Shown: positions 32,228-45,400 of the stretch, one piece after another
Layout of the letters: each line of letters begins with the position of its first letter
How positions within the stretch are numbered: position 1 is the stretch's first letter
NCBI GenBank assembly: GCA_963682175.1
Contig: OY821793.1
Span: 24,697,493 to 24,761,492 of the forward strand
Reading direction: 5' to 3'
Source: Triglochin maritima
Lineage: Eukaryota > Streptophyta > Magnoliopsida > Alismatales > Juncaginaceae
DNA length: 64,000 nt
The notes under the pieces: model-generated
The model's database searches: none
What the model saw: only the letters and a program-made list of their open reading frames with translations
What the model was told of the DNA's origin: nothing
Program-made: the position numbers and the translations under genes

Positions 32228-33735
32228 TCCCTTGTATTATTGGGATCATTGGTTTAGATGGTTTATATATGACAACTGATTTCCAGGTGTACATGAATGT
32301 GATTTCTCAAGTGCTTGTCTTGTTTATTGCTTATAGATGCTCTACTTGTTAGCTCAGCGTAGCATGTATTTTGTTTTCTCATGTTTTGGTCTTTTTATTT
32401 GTTGATCACATCATTAGTGTTTATTAATTTGTGAATTGTTCATTAGTTATCTAGGATGGGAGTGATGTTGTTAGATGTGATTCTCTGCAAAATGGCTATC
32501 GGTCCGAAATCCAGATCCTTATGTGTCTTATGTGCCATCTATCTAGTATGTAAGGACTTGAGATCTACATAGGAAGTTGAATATCATTATCTCTGTCATT
32601 TGTTTGTGCCTTATATTTGATGCATTGCCTATAAGTTGAGAAATTTCAATGCATGCGTTACTCGTTTTTTCTTGCCTTCGCATGAATCCTGTAGACCATT
32701 ACAAAATACAAACACGCTTTTTTCGTATCGACATAGTTTTGATCCCCGAATGTGTCCACAAAAACATTAGCTTATGCTTGTGCTACCTACGAACTCAACT
32801 TCCTCCATTCCCGTTGGATTTCTTGTTGGGTTCGATTCAGTCAGTTTGGCACAAAACAACCAAGTTGCCATACCAATATTTTAGTTTTTCTTAGTCGATT
32901 GAATGTTAATTGGCAAAAAGGAGCATGATAGGTCTCCAATTTCTTAAAGCTTATAAAAACCCATTTTCTCTTGGTGGGTACAGCCTCCTTGTGAGCATCG
33001 TGTCATGCCGACCGATAAATATTATACTTAATTTTACTTTTTTTGTAACATATCTGAAGGTTCAATTTTTTTTCTTGCAAAAAAAGTTAGCTTCTAAATT
33101 CTGATTTCGACATAATAAATCTTATTCAAGACTTTAATAACACCCAAAATCTAGATTCCGAAAATAGTCTGACTAAATCCATATCTTACAGTATATGTTC
33201 ACAAAACTTTATGGTAAAACTCACCGATCCAAAAAAAAACTCACTTCTTATCAAAACAAAATCCAATCTTCATACACAATCTCATTATTATTTACATACA
33301 TAAACATAAACATCAAACTAAAAAATTAAAACCAAAAAAGACCCAATCCAACTAGGACGATAAACTTTGACTCGGTTTGATAGCTCGACTCGAAAAACGT
33401 TCGATTCTAGTTTAACATGGAAATGAAAGATCTTGATGAAAAATAAAAAAATCTTCATTCGATAAACGAGTCGTTCGAATTTGAAAAAAATAGAAGTTCG
33501 ACTTGGCAGCTCGCTCAAATTTTTTATTATTTTATTTATAATTATTTTTTTATATTTGATAAAAACACAAGACACATGTGGTTCGAAATTTCACTCAAAC
33601 TCGCTTACACATTCAATCCAACCACCCAAAAAAACAATTTCTTTAAATAAAAAACAACAACATTCATTCATATTGATTCCTCAGTCTCCCTCTCCATCTC
33701 AAAACCCGAATTCGGTTTAAAAATAATAATTCCCG
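32228..33735. other. Intergenic region upstream of BBR
   Basis: AT-rich with no conserved coding. The last few hundred bases presumably contain the BBR promoter. Short frames at 32649-32894 and 33318-33575 are unsupported. Confidence 0.4.
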
Positions 33736-33743
33736 TATAAATA
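33736..33743 (+). promoter_or_regulatory. TATA box of BBR
   Basis: TATAAATA lies 24 bp before an in-frame ATG at 33760 and 87 bp before the ATG at 33823. Initiation about 30 bp downstream would leave out the first ATG, favouring 33823 as the start. Confidence 0.5.
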
Positions 33744-33822
33744 AAGCCGCCGCCGCTGCATGTCGCCTTACCCCATCCACCTCAACCTCGTAACCCTCCT
33801 GCGCCTCCTCCTCCCTTTCCTC

Positions 33823-36800
33823 ATGGACTCCTCCAAACCCAACCCTAACCCTAGTGCCAACCCCGACCCCCCCGTCGAGGGCGACGTCAGCCTACGCGAG
33901 GACGAGAGTCGCGAGGGTGGGGAGGTAGAGGCGGCGCGTGGTCAAGCCGCGAGGAGGCTGTTTACGGACCTTAGCCAGGTCGACGCTGACCTCGCGCTTG
34001 CCAGGACCTTGCAGGAGCAGGTTAGGGTTTGGATTGTGGGTTTTTGGGGGAAAGATTGGAACTTTGGATTTTTTAGGAGTAAAAAGTTGGGGGTTTTGGC
34101 GAATTTGGGTTTTGTAGGGGAAAGAATGGAACTTTGGGGAGTTTGGGTTTTGGTGGAGGAAAAGGTTGGTTTTTTTTTCTGGGAATTTGGGTTTTTGCGG
34201 TTGAAAGAGTTGATATTTTTGGAATTTGGTTTTTTGGTGGAATGAATATTGGATTTCTTTTGGGATTTTGGCTTTTTAGAGGGAAAATGATCTTTTTGAA
34301 GAATTTCGGTTTTTGGTGAGGAAAATTTTGATCTTTTGGGGGACTTGATTTTCTGTGGAGGAAAGATTTGATTTTTTTGGAGATTTTGATGCAGGAGAGA
34401 GCATACATGATGTTGAGTATGGGAGGTGCGGCTTCGGACGTAGGTAGTGTGTACGAGTATGAGTACGAGGAGGGGGATGAGCATGATTACGCCGATGAGC
34501 ATCATGAGGATGCGGAAGGTAGTGATTACGACGATGAGGATGCATTCGATGCACAGGAGCACGAAGGGGTGATTGATCCGGCTGCATTTAGTGATGATGA
34601 AGCGTATGCAAGGGCGTTGCAGGACGCAGAGGAGCGGCAAGTAGCCGTGCGGTTGATGGCGCTTGCGGGGATTAATGATTGTGAGTTGAATTCTGATTTA
34701 GGGTGTTTGTGGTTTGTTGGTTTGGATTTGAATTATTACTGGAATTTGTTTGTGCTTTGTGTAGGGGTGGAAGACAGAGAAGACCATGGCAGTAATTCTC
34801 AGGTAAGACCATAAGACTTGGTGTCTAATGTTGTATTTTTAGCGCAATGTCTCTTTGTTTATTATGAATGTGTACTGTTGTTTAGTAGGATGTCCTAGAA
34901 AACCCTGCAAAAAGAGAGGGGCCAAAGATACTTCTCGTGTTCTGATAGAATCATAATGAAAATTATGATGTTGAGGTTGGTCGGTACAGTAAATGGTGTT
35001 GGCCTGGTTGACATTAGTGACTGACATTTTGGACGAGTAAAAACTGAGACTATAGTAGTGTTAATTAGTGTTGTTAGCAAGATGCTAATGGTAGCATTAG
35101 TTGTGTTCATGGTTGAGATGGAGGCCAACACTAGGGATTAGTGTAGGTTATTTGGGTTTGGAAAGGTAGAGACAAGGATAAATTTGTTAAGAAGTATGAT
35201 AGTTTGTTAGTTTTTGGATGTAAAGAGTCTAAAGGAAGGAAAAATGGTGTGCATCTTTCATCAAACTCCTAGAACAGTGACTCGACATCTCTTAACTTGG
35301 TCTGGTCTCCTTCCTGGGGCTGCAAACTCACTGACATGCAAATTGGAATCAGAAATGGCGTCAAATATCAAAACCTTCATCAAAAGAGGGTGTGTATATA
35401 TGTGTGGTTAGATAAGTATCTCCTGATGTTTGGAGTGGTGCATATGCGAACCTATTTAGAAATTTATGTGTGGCTTTTTGGCCTGATGGTGCATTTGCAG
35501 AACCTGCTTAATTGCTTGAATAACACACCATACGAGTACCGATTCAAAATAAAACCATTCTAGTGGCCATATGGAATTGTGAATTCATCCTGAAGTGTAC
35601 AGATTCTCAAAAAAATTACATCTATATATTAATTTTCCTTTTCAAATCCTCAAAGTAACACTAGTGGAAGTTATCTTCCAAGTTTTGAGGTTTACTATTA
35701 TATCCTATGTACGAAGTATGTCCACTTCATTTTCTTCATCTTCATTCCTTTCCAAGTTTCCAGTTTCACATTGTATGTGATTTATTCCTTGCAAAGGACC
35801 TATCCCTGTAGCAGTTTTTATTTTGATTTTTTGCCACTAAAGAATTTCTCGATTTCACTTTCATTATTTCATATATTATCTTTATTCCTCATGGTCAATT
35901 TTATTTGTTATAAGAAATTCCATTTTCATTATCAATTTGGTTTTCCTTCTTGAAAAAATGTTGCTTAGTGCATATGTATTGGCTATTCACCACATTGAAG
36001 GACCTAAATTTTTTCACTGCCATTTATAGGATACATGGCAGGATGTTGATCCGGATGATTTTTCCTATGAGGTAAACCAGCTTCTTGGTGCTGCGTATTC
36101 TGTTATGAAAGCATATTATTGCAATCTAACTGAACTGGTCGTGCTTAATTGTAGGAATTGGTTGCATTGGGTGAAGCTGTTGGTACAGAAAGCAGGGGAC
36201 TGTCAGCAGACACTATTGCGTCCTTGCCGTCAATTTGTTATAAGGCGAAAGATGCCGAAGATGAAAATAATGATCCGTGAGTATCACTCCTCAGGAGCAT
36301 CCTTTTTCTTTATGGAAATCACTGATGTCAAAATGAAATTATGCTAGGTGTGTTATTTGCCGATTGGACTATGAGGAAGGTGATTTGCTTAGTATTCTTC
36401 CTTGCAAACACAAGTACCACTCTGAGTGTGTTAACCAATGGCTTCAAATAAACAAGGTACTCATTTTTCGAACTATTATTTCTTTTTTTCATAGTGGAAA
36501 GTTAGATTATTTTAACCTGAAATGCACCTTAACATTTTCACTTTCTTCTTTAAATATTTGGAGTTCATATTAGTAATCAATCTTGAGTTTGTTGTACCGA
36601 TAAAAAAAAATTGAGTTTGTCGTGAATGTATTCAGTTCCTCCTTTTCGATATTAACTCCCATGTGAATTGTGACTGACATACCGACAGCCGACTTATGTA
36701 TGTTAGGTATTGGTTTTCAATGGGTGTCGAAATGTGCATATCTAGCAGTGTGGAATTTTCTAAAATGTGATGTGGGCTGGGGTTACTTGCATGTGTTGTG

Positions 36801-38032
36801 TAACATACATAACAGGTGGCATAGCTAGGTTTGTTTTCAGGTTTCTGGGTAGAACAGCTTTAAGACTCCCTATAAGTTCCCGAACGAGCAATTGAAAAGA
36901 TTCGGGAGCATCCTAAGTTTCTTCGAACAACTATGAAAATTGAAAAAGAAAAGTTCCTTTTAACAGGTCTACATAGTCTTCATGCAGCTAGATTGTGGAT
37001 GCCAAGTTGTATCTTGGGAATTAATTGATAAAAAAGAGGAAGTAGAATCTTGGGCATTTTTTAGTCCTGTAGGCGGTCTTAGGTGCTAAAGTAGTTTCTA
37101 CCTTTGGTAGCTCTTAGCAAGTGCAAACATTTAGGTGACAGTTGAGAAACTTGCAGTGCAGTTGAATGTCAGCTTCAGAGTTCAGAGTCAGGTGCAACTG
37201 TCACAATTTACTACCACTATGCTTCCCTTCATGTTAGGGGGTCTGATGAGGACATTATGTTTTTTGTTTCTAGTTTTAGTTTAGGATTAGCTATATTTAA
37301 GGAATGAAGGGTTTAAGTTGGTTACACTGATAATAAAAAAGAAGGGTTTGAGTTGGTTACACACACATTGTATTATTTGTAGAAGCCTGGGCCTAGAGCC
37401 CTAGACAGAAGGTGTAGAAACAAGACTCAATCCCCTCCTTTTTCAACTACATGACCACAATAGTCCTCCTGTTGACATGATTTTTTTATTATAAAATAAG
37501 AACAAAATACCCACATTAGACTCTCCCGTAATCAAAGAGAAGGATTTTGACACTTGAATTGTACTTAGTACCTCTAAGAAAGATGATTATCCACCGTTAG
37601 TCAGTAATGTGGGTGATTTATAAGGGATGAACTCCATGTGCCTTGGAGTCTTAGATATTAGAAAATGCAAGCTCCATTTCTCTGAGAAGCACAACTTGTG
37701 ATGCTTTTCTATGGAATAGGGGAAGTAGTAGAAAGAGGGAACATACTAGCGGCTCGTGGGTTTAGATGAATGACAAGTTGATTCATGATCTTATCAATGT
37801 AACTATAATATGGATGCTAAAACTTACTTCAGATAATTTCCCATTTGTTGGTTCACCTGTACCTTCTCTTATTTCCATTGTCATTGCCATTCCAATTATA
37901 TGCCCTGAACTCTTGATGATTTATGATAATGTGTTAATTTGTGTTCTCCTCCCTTGGGTTCTTTTGTAGGCATGCCCTGTATGTAGCGCCGAGGTTTCCA
38001 CATCAGATTCCACATCAGAAGGTAGACGGTGA
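33823..38032 (+). CDS. BBR: RING-H2 E3 ubiquitin ligase, BIG BROTHER-related
   Basis: BBR is a RING-H2 ubiquitin ligase related to BIG BROTHER, the growth-restricting ligase that limits organ size. Seven exons keep frame: 33823-34020, 34395-34680, 34765-34802, 36030-36071, 36155-36276, 36348-36456 and 37970-38032 (TGA). Family landmarks are LSQVDADLALARTLQEQERAY, an acidic D/E/Y-rich region in exon 2, DDEAYARALQDAEERQ, SYEELVALGEAVGTESRGLS and ADTIASLPS. The RING-H2 domain reads CVICRLDYEEGD, LPCKHKYHSEC, WLQINKACPVC, with all eight metal ligands (C-x2-C, C-x-H-x2-H-x2-C, C-x2-C; the H4 position is the His of KYH). The C-terminus is SAEVSTSDSTSEGRR. An upstream in-frame ATG (33760) would add 21 residues but falls before the likely transcription start. 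Intact; about 286 residues. Confidence 0.93.
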
Positions 38033-39522
38033 TGCTCATCCTCTTCAGAAGTCGCTTATCGATCTATCAAATACCCTTGCTCGGTGTAGTATGCTTTCAG
38101 ATGGACCGCTTTGTGGTGCTTATTTTAATTATCGACAAGGAGCAGAGTGGTCTTTTATATATTCCAGTCTATTGTTTTTCCTGTTAAATAAGCATTCATT
38201 CATACCCGACTGAAACAAAGTAGGTCTACTTCACTGAGCATGTTGTGCAACGTGTGTTTCTCTTGTGTAAACACTAAACAGTTACCGCTTTTAAGGTATA
38301 TTTGTTCAAGTACGATACATTTGAAGTTGACTCGTGGATTGCTTGTCTCTTGCTGAGATTTTATATGGATTTAAATATTTTTCCATACGCAGTTATATGG
38401 CTCTTGAAATTTTTAGTCAGAAAATTCACTTTATTGTGGAGCATTCGGCTTTGGTTGCCTTCCAAATTCCAGTCCATCCCAACTCTCAAGGAGCACTAGG
38501 GTCTGTCTTGGCTCTTGTGTTCCCCAAGTCGTTTAAGCACGGTTTGGGTGCCAATGGGAGTGAATCGTAAGTTTGATCCTTCGTAAAAACCTGTGAAGTC
38601 TGTAACAGGTGAAATGCAGATACGTACGTGGGAGTAGAGGGCCAGAGGGTGCATTGCAAAATCAACTGTCATCAACCTTACAAATTTCTTTCATTTACAC
38701 TTACAACCCTTAAGCTATTTGCATATTAACAACGCCAGTTTTACTCTTTCTAGCACGTGCATGGAACTCCCATTCCCCCCAAAACTCAATGCCCAAACCA
38801 TTATATGTAACTTAAATTAGGGATTATATTTCAAAATGATACTATATTCGACAGTATGGCATCCAATTGGGATTTATAGTAGACCATATGGCCTATATTG
38901 GAGGGTACTTATTGTAATAGCTCAGATTGGAAAGTTTGATGCAAATATGACCAAAACGGAGGATCCAGATTCGAAACAATTAAAATGTCTAGCTTATTTA
39001 AATGTGTACAATTTATTGTAGAAGCATGCTGAGAAAATACAAATCAATTAAGGGCTGGGAGAAATGCACTTCATCTAAAATTATGGCAAAAATGATCTTG
39101 TTTAAGGGTATTCCAGGGAATAATTAAGTTGTAAGTTAAGTTTATATTGCAATTAAATTCAATGTTAGTAGGGCACTATCGACAACAGTTCACAATAATA
39201 AATACGTGATAAAATAAGAAAAGAAAAGGCTCCAATAGATGGGGGGAAAGAGCATAAGCTTAGTTGGCACACTAACTGTAATAAAACAAACATCAACTGT
39301 GAAAATAACACAACTTATGAAACCGCACTTCTTTTACAACCATGTACTCTATGACTCACATAACTGATGCAAAATCAGTTATATATTCCGACCAACACTT
39401 TATTCCAACCAACACAGAATCAAAGCAAATCCACTTACAACTAATGAAAATCCAACAAAGCAACCAATCTAGATTGTCAAGCACTTCACAGTCTAGTGTT
39501 CTGGACAGAAGGGTCTTCTCTT
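38033..39522. other. BBR 3' flank and convergent intergenic region
   Basis: BBR (+) and the proline-rich gene (-) converge here. The region should contain both 3' UTRs and otherwise shows only AT-rich sequence and short chance frames. Confidence 0.45.
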
Positions 39523-41493
39523 CTAGTTCTTGTTCTCATGTCCATGGAGTGGAGGCATGTGGTGCCAGTCAGGCTTGGAGAAGCCATGCTTAGGGTGGTG
39601 GAAGGAGAAGGGTGGGAGGTTCGGGATCGCGTGCCACTTGGGCTTGGAGAATTTGTGCATGGGGTGGTGGAAGTGGGGGAGTTGCTTGTGAAAGATTGGT
39701 GGGCATGGCTTCTTGTACTTGGGGTGGTAAGTTGGGACAGTGGGGGTGTAGGTTGGAGTTGGTGGTGTGTACACCGGAGTCGGTGGCTTGTATGCCGGAG
39801 TCGGGGGTTTGTAAGCTGGGGTTGGTGGTTTGTGCACTGGTGGACATGGCTTCTTGGGCGCCGGAGTTGGCGGCTTGTAGACAGGCGTTGGGGGCTTGTA
39901 GACTGGAGTAGGTGGCTTGTAGACTGGAGTTGGTGGCTTGTAGACTGGTGGGCATGGCTTCTTAGGTGCCGGAGTTGGGGGCTTGTAGACTGGAGTTGGG
40001 GGCTTGTAGACCGGAGTTGGTGGCTTGTAGACCGGTGTTGGGGGCTTATAGACCGGAGTTGGGGGCTTATAGACCGGAGTTGGGGGCTTGTAGACCGGTG
40101 TTGGTGGCTTGTAGACCGGTGGGCAAGGCTTCTTAGGCGCAGGGGTCGGGGGCTTGTAGACCGGTGTTGGGGGAGTAGGGGTGGGTGGTGTGTAAACCGG
40201 CGTCGGCGGAGTAGTAGTGGGGGGATTACTATACTTATACTTGGGGCAAGGGAAGGGAGGGAGGTGGAACTTAGGAATGGGCTTATGCCAAGGGTGGTAA
40301 GAAGGCATCTTGTAGCAAGGGTGAGGCCATAAGAAAGCCGCACCGCATACGGAATGCGAGAAGGTGAGACGGTCGGCGGTGGTCGACAAGAACTTGGACT
40401 TGAGGACAAGCTTGTAGTGGTGTTGCTCCTTGAGGGTTGGACATGGGGCGTCCTTGGATGTGCTGAACAGCTGGGCGTAGCATGTTTTCTTTAGGTCGCC
40501 GTCTTGGTTGACGAGTTCGGATGGGATTTGGACGTCGAATTTGCCGTCTTTGGTTAGTTGCCCCATTGCTTCCGGGATGTATTCTTTGTTTCCCGCGTCG
40601 CAGACGACGGCGACGTGGATTCCTAGAAATTAATACATGCATATATGCAAACGTTAGTTAATTAATTATGTGGACGTACGTTAATTACTTTAGGGCGAAA
40701 ATTGTTGTCGCCAACTAGCTTGTTGAGAAAAGTAGCACTGTATTATTGAAAGTATGACAATTCACAAATATATAGTTCAAACTTCAAAATAACACTTTTT
40801 TTATTATAATTCAAATATCTCAATATTTTGTGATTAATTAGACAGGTATCAAATACCATTTATTGTTATCCTTCACATACAAACTTCACATGAAATTGAA
40901 TTTAAAAGCTTCAAATCACCATTTTAATTAGCAATAGAGTGAGCATATGTAGTAAGTGACTCAAGCTCCAAAATATGATTCAAGAAGACGGTATATATAT
41001 TTGGAAGTCTTGAAAAAGTGAAGTGCATCTAAGAAATGTTACGAAATAATAGAGATATTTTAGGTTTATTGAAGGGTATTTAAATATATTATCCCTACAA
41101 AAAATAGTGGGATACTGCGGATAGTGTGTATAACGTCCTACAATATTCTTATATTAACCTAAGTATATCAAAAATATACCTATATATGTTTCACAAATCA
41201 TTATTTTTGTTAATTTGTAACTTCAACGGGTGCTAATTACTAACATAGACTAATTAAGTGAAAGCAAAACAATACACTAAATAATTCAATTGCACCACAT
41301 CAAAGAATTTTATACCTTTAAACACACCATCTTCATCATTGACATTTTTCCCCACACAATCTTCACACTCTGCGACACCAATGAACTTGGCAGCACTATC
41401 AGTCTCAGCAGAAGCCAAAGTAGCAATTAACAATAGTACCGACAAGAGACCCAACAAGATCCCTCTCCCACCCTCTGGAAGAGTACTTCCCAT
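39523..41493 (-). CDS. PRP4: Cell-wall proline-rich protein with Pollen Ole e 1 domain
   Basis: A secreted structural wall protein. Exon 1 is 41493-41316 and exon 2 is 40622-39523, joined through a split Gly codon (phase 1) to give about 425 residues. A clear signal peptide (ILLGLLSVLLLIATLASA) follows MGSTLPEGGRG. A Pollen Ole e 1-like domain comes next (GVAECEDCVGKN, IHVAVVCDAG, FDVQIPSELV, CYAQLFST, CGAAFLWPHP). A long repetitive tail of PPTPVYK units is interrupted by APKKPCPPVYK blocks, then a His/Lys/Pro-rich end. Tyr and Lys in the repeats suit oxidative cross-linking or pectin binding; prolines are likely hydroxylated. The ATG at 41493 is the first true ATG after the TATA box; the longer frame upstream starts at TTG. 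The domain order matches Arabidopsis PRP2/PRP4. PRP4 is chosen because NUP188 lies next downstream, as in Arabidopsis. Confidence 0.9.
39750..40205 (-). repeat. Coding minisatellite of the proline-rich protein
   Basis: A 21-bp unit (minus-strand sense of GGCTTGTAGACTGGAGTTGG plus one base) encoding YKPPTPV is repeated some twenty times in blocks, separated by GGGCATGGCTTCTT segments encoding KKPCP. Near-identical neighbouring units suggest ongoing slippage or unequal exchange. Confidence 0.85.
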
Positions 41494-41605
41494 GGCTAAG
41501 TTAAGCCCCACTTCTAAGCAAGAGATTGTTAATTTCAGAACCAATGGGAGGAGAAGAAGAGAAAAATATGTTGGTGTTGGTACTGATGATCAGCTCAAGG
41601 GAGCC

Positions 41606-41613
41606 TATATATA
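41606..41613 (-). promoter_or_regulatory. TATA box of the proline-rich gene
   Basis: Minus-strand TATATATA, 113 bp upstream of the ATG at 41493, implying a 5' leader of about 80 nt. Confidence 0.5.
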
Positions 41614-42833
41614 AGATTGCTGGTGGTCCCATTTCCAACTCTGTGATTAAAGGTTTGTATTTTTTGTTTGCGTTCAGTATTTTGAAAGTGTAGTTGTAAA
41701 TGAAGATTAATTAATTAGAGTTTAGTGGACTGTCTCTCAGAATATAAAAGTTCACATGGTATCGAAATGTGAGTGTACCAGTTAACTTGTGAGTCTGCTG
41801 TTATATATGCTTCACGTATAGACGTTCTATAAATAATTAATATGTATATATTTCCGTCAAGTACATATAATTTCACATTTTTAGGTGTAGTTTTACAATT
41901 ATTAGAACTAGAAGTGTATAACTCTATCTAATAGTTGTTTCTCCCTTCTCCAATAATCCTTAGGTTTTAAGATAGGTGGTAATTAAGTCAACCAAATTTC
42001 TCATGGAAACCGATCACAGGTCGATCGACCTATCAAAGTTCACTCCAACTCATATCTTGCACGAGTAAAATTGAAAACAATTCACATCACAACTTATAGA
42101 ATAGAACTGAAATAGAATTGTATTGTACTAGAATAATATATATCTACTATCACTAGCTATCTGCCGGCCACTGAAGTGCTTGTGTTTATGTATAATTTAG
42201 AGACAGCGGATCAACCAATATTTATACATAACAAACTAGCTAGAGCCTACCCTAATTGAGTTTCGGTGATTAAAGGTTTCACATGTGCTAAGGATCATTA
42301 AACCAAACACCAACCCACACCGGTATGACGGATCAAACCATTCAATGTTCACTCCAAAACCATATCTTTCCACTTGTATTCAATATACTTTTGATTTTTC
42401 CAAACCTAGCTAACTTCTTTTTCTCCCATCATTAATGTATGGCCTCTACATGACAAGCGGTTACTATACTACACTCCCACAAGTGACTTACAAATTAATT
42501 ACTCAACTCTGAGCATCCATATATTTTTGGACTTTAGAGCTGTAGTCACGCGTGATTAAGTCATATATAGAAGGTTCAGTGGTTTACTTGTATATCTCTC
42601 TTGTGGAATAGTTAGACTTTCCCGATTATGGAGTAGACGTTAATGAAAGTTCTTACAGTGGTGCTTTTTTAGGATTCTTCGTGGAAGTAACTTGTTTGTG
42701 CATGATTAATGTTGTAGTTATTACTAGTATGATGCACCTGCCATGTAGGTGGGATGTTGCATGAAATTGTAGAACTTTGCTGAGATTGAAGTTAAATATA
42801 GTACTATCATAGACGTTGACATTGTGTCCTGAT
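41614..42833. other. Upstream region of the proline-rich gene
   Basis: AT-rich presumptive promoter and intergenic DNA with no gene. A single GGTCGATCGACC palindrome occurs at about 42018, isolated from any LTR-like context. Confidence 0.4.
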
Positions 42834-43136
42834 CAGGGTCGTCTCGGAAATTTTTGAGGTCCTGTGCGAAAATCAACAATGAGGTTCCTAAATTTTAAAA
42901 AAAATTGTCCTCCTAGTTTAAATAATAAAAATTTCACCAATTTGGTGCAATATTAATTGAATTTTTTGTCCTCCTAGCAATCTTTGAGACAAATTTATTA
43001 ATATTTATGTGTTATATATGTGTTAACACTAATTTTCTTTGCAACTCAATAAGTCCATGTACATTTTTTTTGATGCCCCCTCAAATTGAGGCCCGGAGCA
43101 GGAGCTCACCCTGCTCCTGCTATTGGGCCGGGCCTG
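42834..43136. mobile_element. hAT-like MITE (303 bp)
   Basis: Ends CAGGGTCGTC and GCCGGGCCTG (imperfect inverted repeats starting CAGG), flanked by a perfect 8-bp duplication GTCCTGAT (42826-42833 and 43137-43144). A GGAGCAGGAGCTC/CTGCTCCTGC hairpin lies near the right end. Non-coding. Confidence 0.78.
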
Positions 43137-44459
43137 GTCCTGATCGTCAAAATTATTCAAGTATCGTCTTGATTAAGTAATCTGTATATTGCGGGAAAAA
43201 CACTTATACGTTTTTCGTAGCCATTTTATTAATTGCGATGTTCAGCTTAATAAGAAATTATCTTACAAGCTTAATATTCCATTCAGTTTGTAGCTAGTGA
43301 GATGTGAATGATATAATTGAAAATTTTAGTTAAATTGAAGAATGCCTAAGATACTTTCAGTAACACGGGCAATGCTGATGCTTTGGATTATATGGAGAAT
43401 TTTTGAGAAATCATACCTAATGAATGTGACCTTCGAGCATGCATCCATCACTGATGTTAACGTTAAGCTAAACCTTAATCAACTAACCACCCCCAACAAT
43501 TTGCATGTGTGATTGTGACGTAGAAAAATGCTCGATTAGAACTGTTTATATTCATTATCCGGGCATTAACTACACTATTTATAACGGAGATATGTACAAT
43601 TAGTTTCAAATCCAAGTTGTCTATTAATCCAATGATTAGGATTTTATAATCATGTTGCGAATGTACGTACGTCTAGCAGTAAAAGTCAAATCATATTAGT
43701 TTTATACTTCGATACGCTATTATATATCAATATTTCAAAAGGTAACTTCTATTATAAGTCAACTTCTGGTGTTGAAGTTAATAGAAGCTACCTCATTAAT
43801 TTGTTATTGAACTTCCTTGTGTTTCTTGCAAATAAATTGTAGTGCGCTTTCTACAAAAGGCCGAGTAAAAGGAATCTTACCAAGAATGCAAGTAGATTGT
43901 TTCCCTCAAAGTCAAAAGACATGTGCACCAAAGAAGCCCAACAAGGATATGAGTTATTTCTAGAGAGATTCCAACCAATCTTCCACATGCAAGCCGTTTA
44001 TAAGAAGCCACCGATGTCGATTTAGGAAGATAAGGGAAGGGAAGTGAATGATGGTGGATTGGTGGCTTTCTTCTCTTACATGTATCTATTAATTGAATCA
44101 CTTCTACCATCAATACATATGAAATGAAAGGATGCCTTACGTTTTCGTGTCCACTTCTTTTACTGTTGAGACCATGACAAGTTAATATATAGCTATATGA
44201 TGTGCCTGTTAACATGAAATATAGGTCGAATTTAACCTTGTCAAAGCAGGTGTTGTTGTTTATTTTTATATTTTCAAATTTAAACGTAATTTTTAAAGTT
44301 AATATATATGTTCATTATTTTGAAAGTTATGTAATTTTTATTAAATTTCAAACATGAACCCACATGTTTATCGAGGATCGATCATTGGTCATGCTTAATC
44401 CTTGACTAATTAAGATTTACAATCTGACCTAGCTTTATTTAGCCTAACATTGAATGAGA
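43137..44459. other. Intergenic, no gene recognised
   Basis: AT-rich, with only short frames (43877-44215 minus is the longest, 112 codons, with no known domain). No repeat ends were resolved. Confidence 0.35.
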
Positions 44460-45400
44460 ACTCAATAAGTATCATAGTTTATCATTTTTATCTTCACTTT
44501 TATCTTATTTTTGTATTTAAATAATGCTATGTTGGGTATGTATGTTTGTTTGATTGTGTAGGTTTTAAGGAAATACATGAAATTATCACAAATATCAGAG
44601 TACGAATGACTTAAATGTAGATATATAAAAAGAAAATTGAGAGTCAATACAAAATATACACTTCACACATTCATGTGCTATTGTGTGCTTCAGATGATAA
44701 GAAAATATGCAAAATTCAAGTATGAAATTCAGATTAAGCAATCAACATGAATTTGGAAAGACTTGATTCCAGACAACACTTCACGATATATATTGTAGCA
44801 TTTACTACCAAAAATCCAAATCTCGTGATTCAAGATGTTGTAGAAAGAAAATTTAAAGAGAAAAAAACCGTTTCTCTTAAAACTTTCCAATTTTTGATGA
44901 TACGATTGTGAAAAAGTTGTCAAGACAGATTGTATTTGAAAATCGGACAATCGACAAATCATCGGTAATTTGTGCATAACTTTCTCCTCTGATATTTAAA
45001 TTAGGCGATTCAAGACTCGTTACAAAGAAAATTTCCAACCGCCCAACGTTTGTATTTTACATATATCCAAATGATGAACCAAATGAGCTCGTAAAGGACG
45101 TGCAAGACAACTGGCTTGAGAGAGACAAAATTCTATATAAAGTCTTGTAATCTCCGATCAAAGAAGGAGTCTCATGTTGCATGTACTTAGTTTCTATTTT
45201 TATTCTTAGATAAATATTTTCTCTCTTCTTCTCATGTCTCTCTTCTCTTCTTTAATTATTTTTTCCATCATGTGTAACTAAATTCATCTCTTGGAAGATG
45301 GAGATATGAGCTATGATGAATTAAGAATTAGAGTTGTCATCATGTTGATATTTTGATTTGTTATTATTTTTGCTAATTCGCTTGAAAAAGTTAGATGATT
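44460..45400. repeat. Probable degraded LTR sequence
   Basis: Phrases such as GTGCATAACTTTCTCCTCTG, GGCGATTCAAGACTCG and CTATATAAAGTCTTGTAATC, followed by a TCTCTCTTCTTC tract and GTAACTAAATTCATCTCTTGG, resemble the U3-R-U5 succession of plant LTR retrotransposons. Ends and target duplication were not found, so this is a tentative call from sequence style. Confidence 0.35.

Noticed and set aside
33760..33822. Upstream in-frame ATG as the BBR start
   Set aside because: It is only 24 bp after the start of the TATA box, so it probably precedes the transcription start; kept as a stated alternative.
33942..34640. 232-codon minus frame overlapping BBR exons 1-2
   Set aside because: Antisense shadow of purine-rich intron 1 and the acidic exon 2; low complexity.
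39486..40409. 307-codon minus and 278-codon plus frames over the proline-rich gene
   Set aside because: Out-of-frame and antisense shadows of the 21-bp coding minisatellite; the real frame has a signal peptide and an Ole e 1 domain.
41494..41544. N-terminal extension of the proline-rich protein
   Set aside because: The longer frame begins with TTG rather than ATG, and the signal peptide fits directly after the ATG at 41493.
43877..44215. 112-codon minus frame
   Set aside because: No family resemblance, no promoter signal, isolated in AT-rich DNA.
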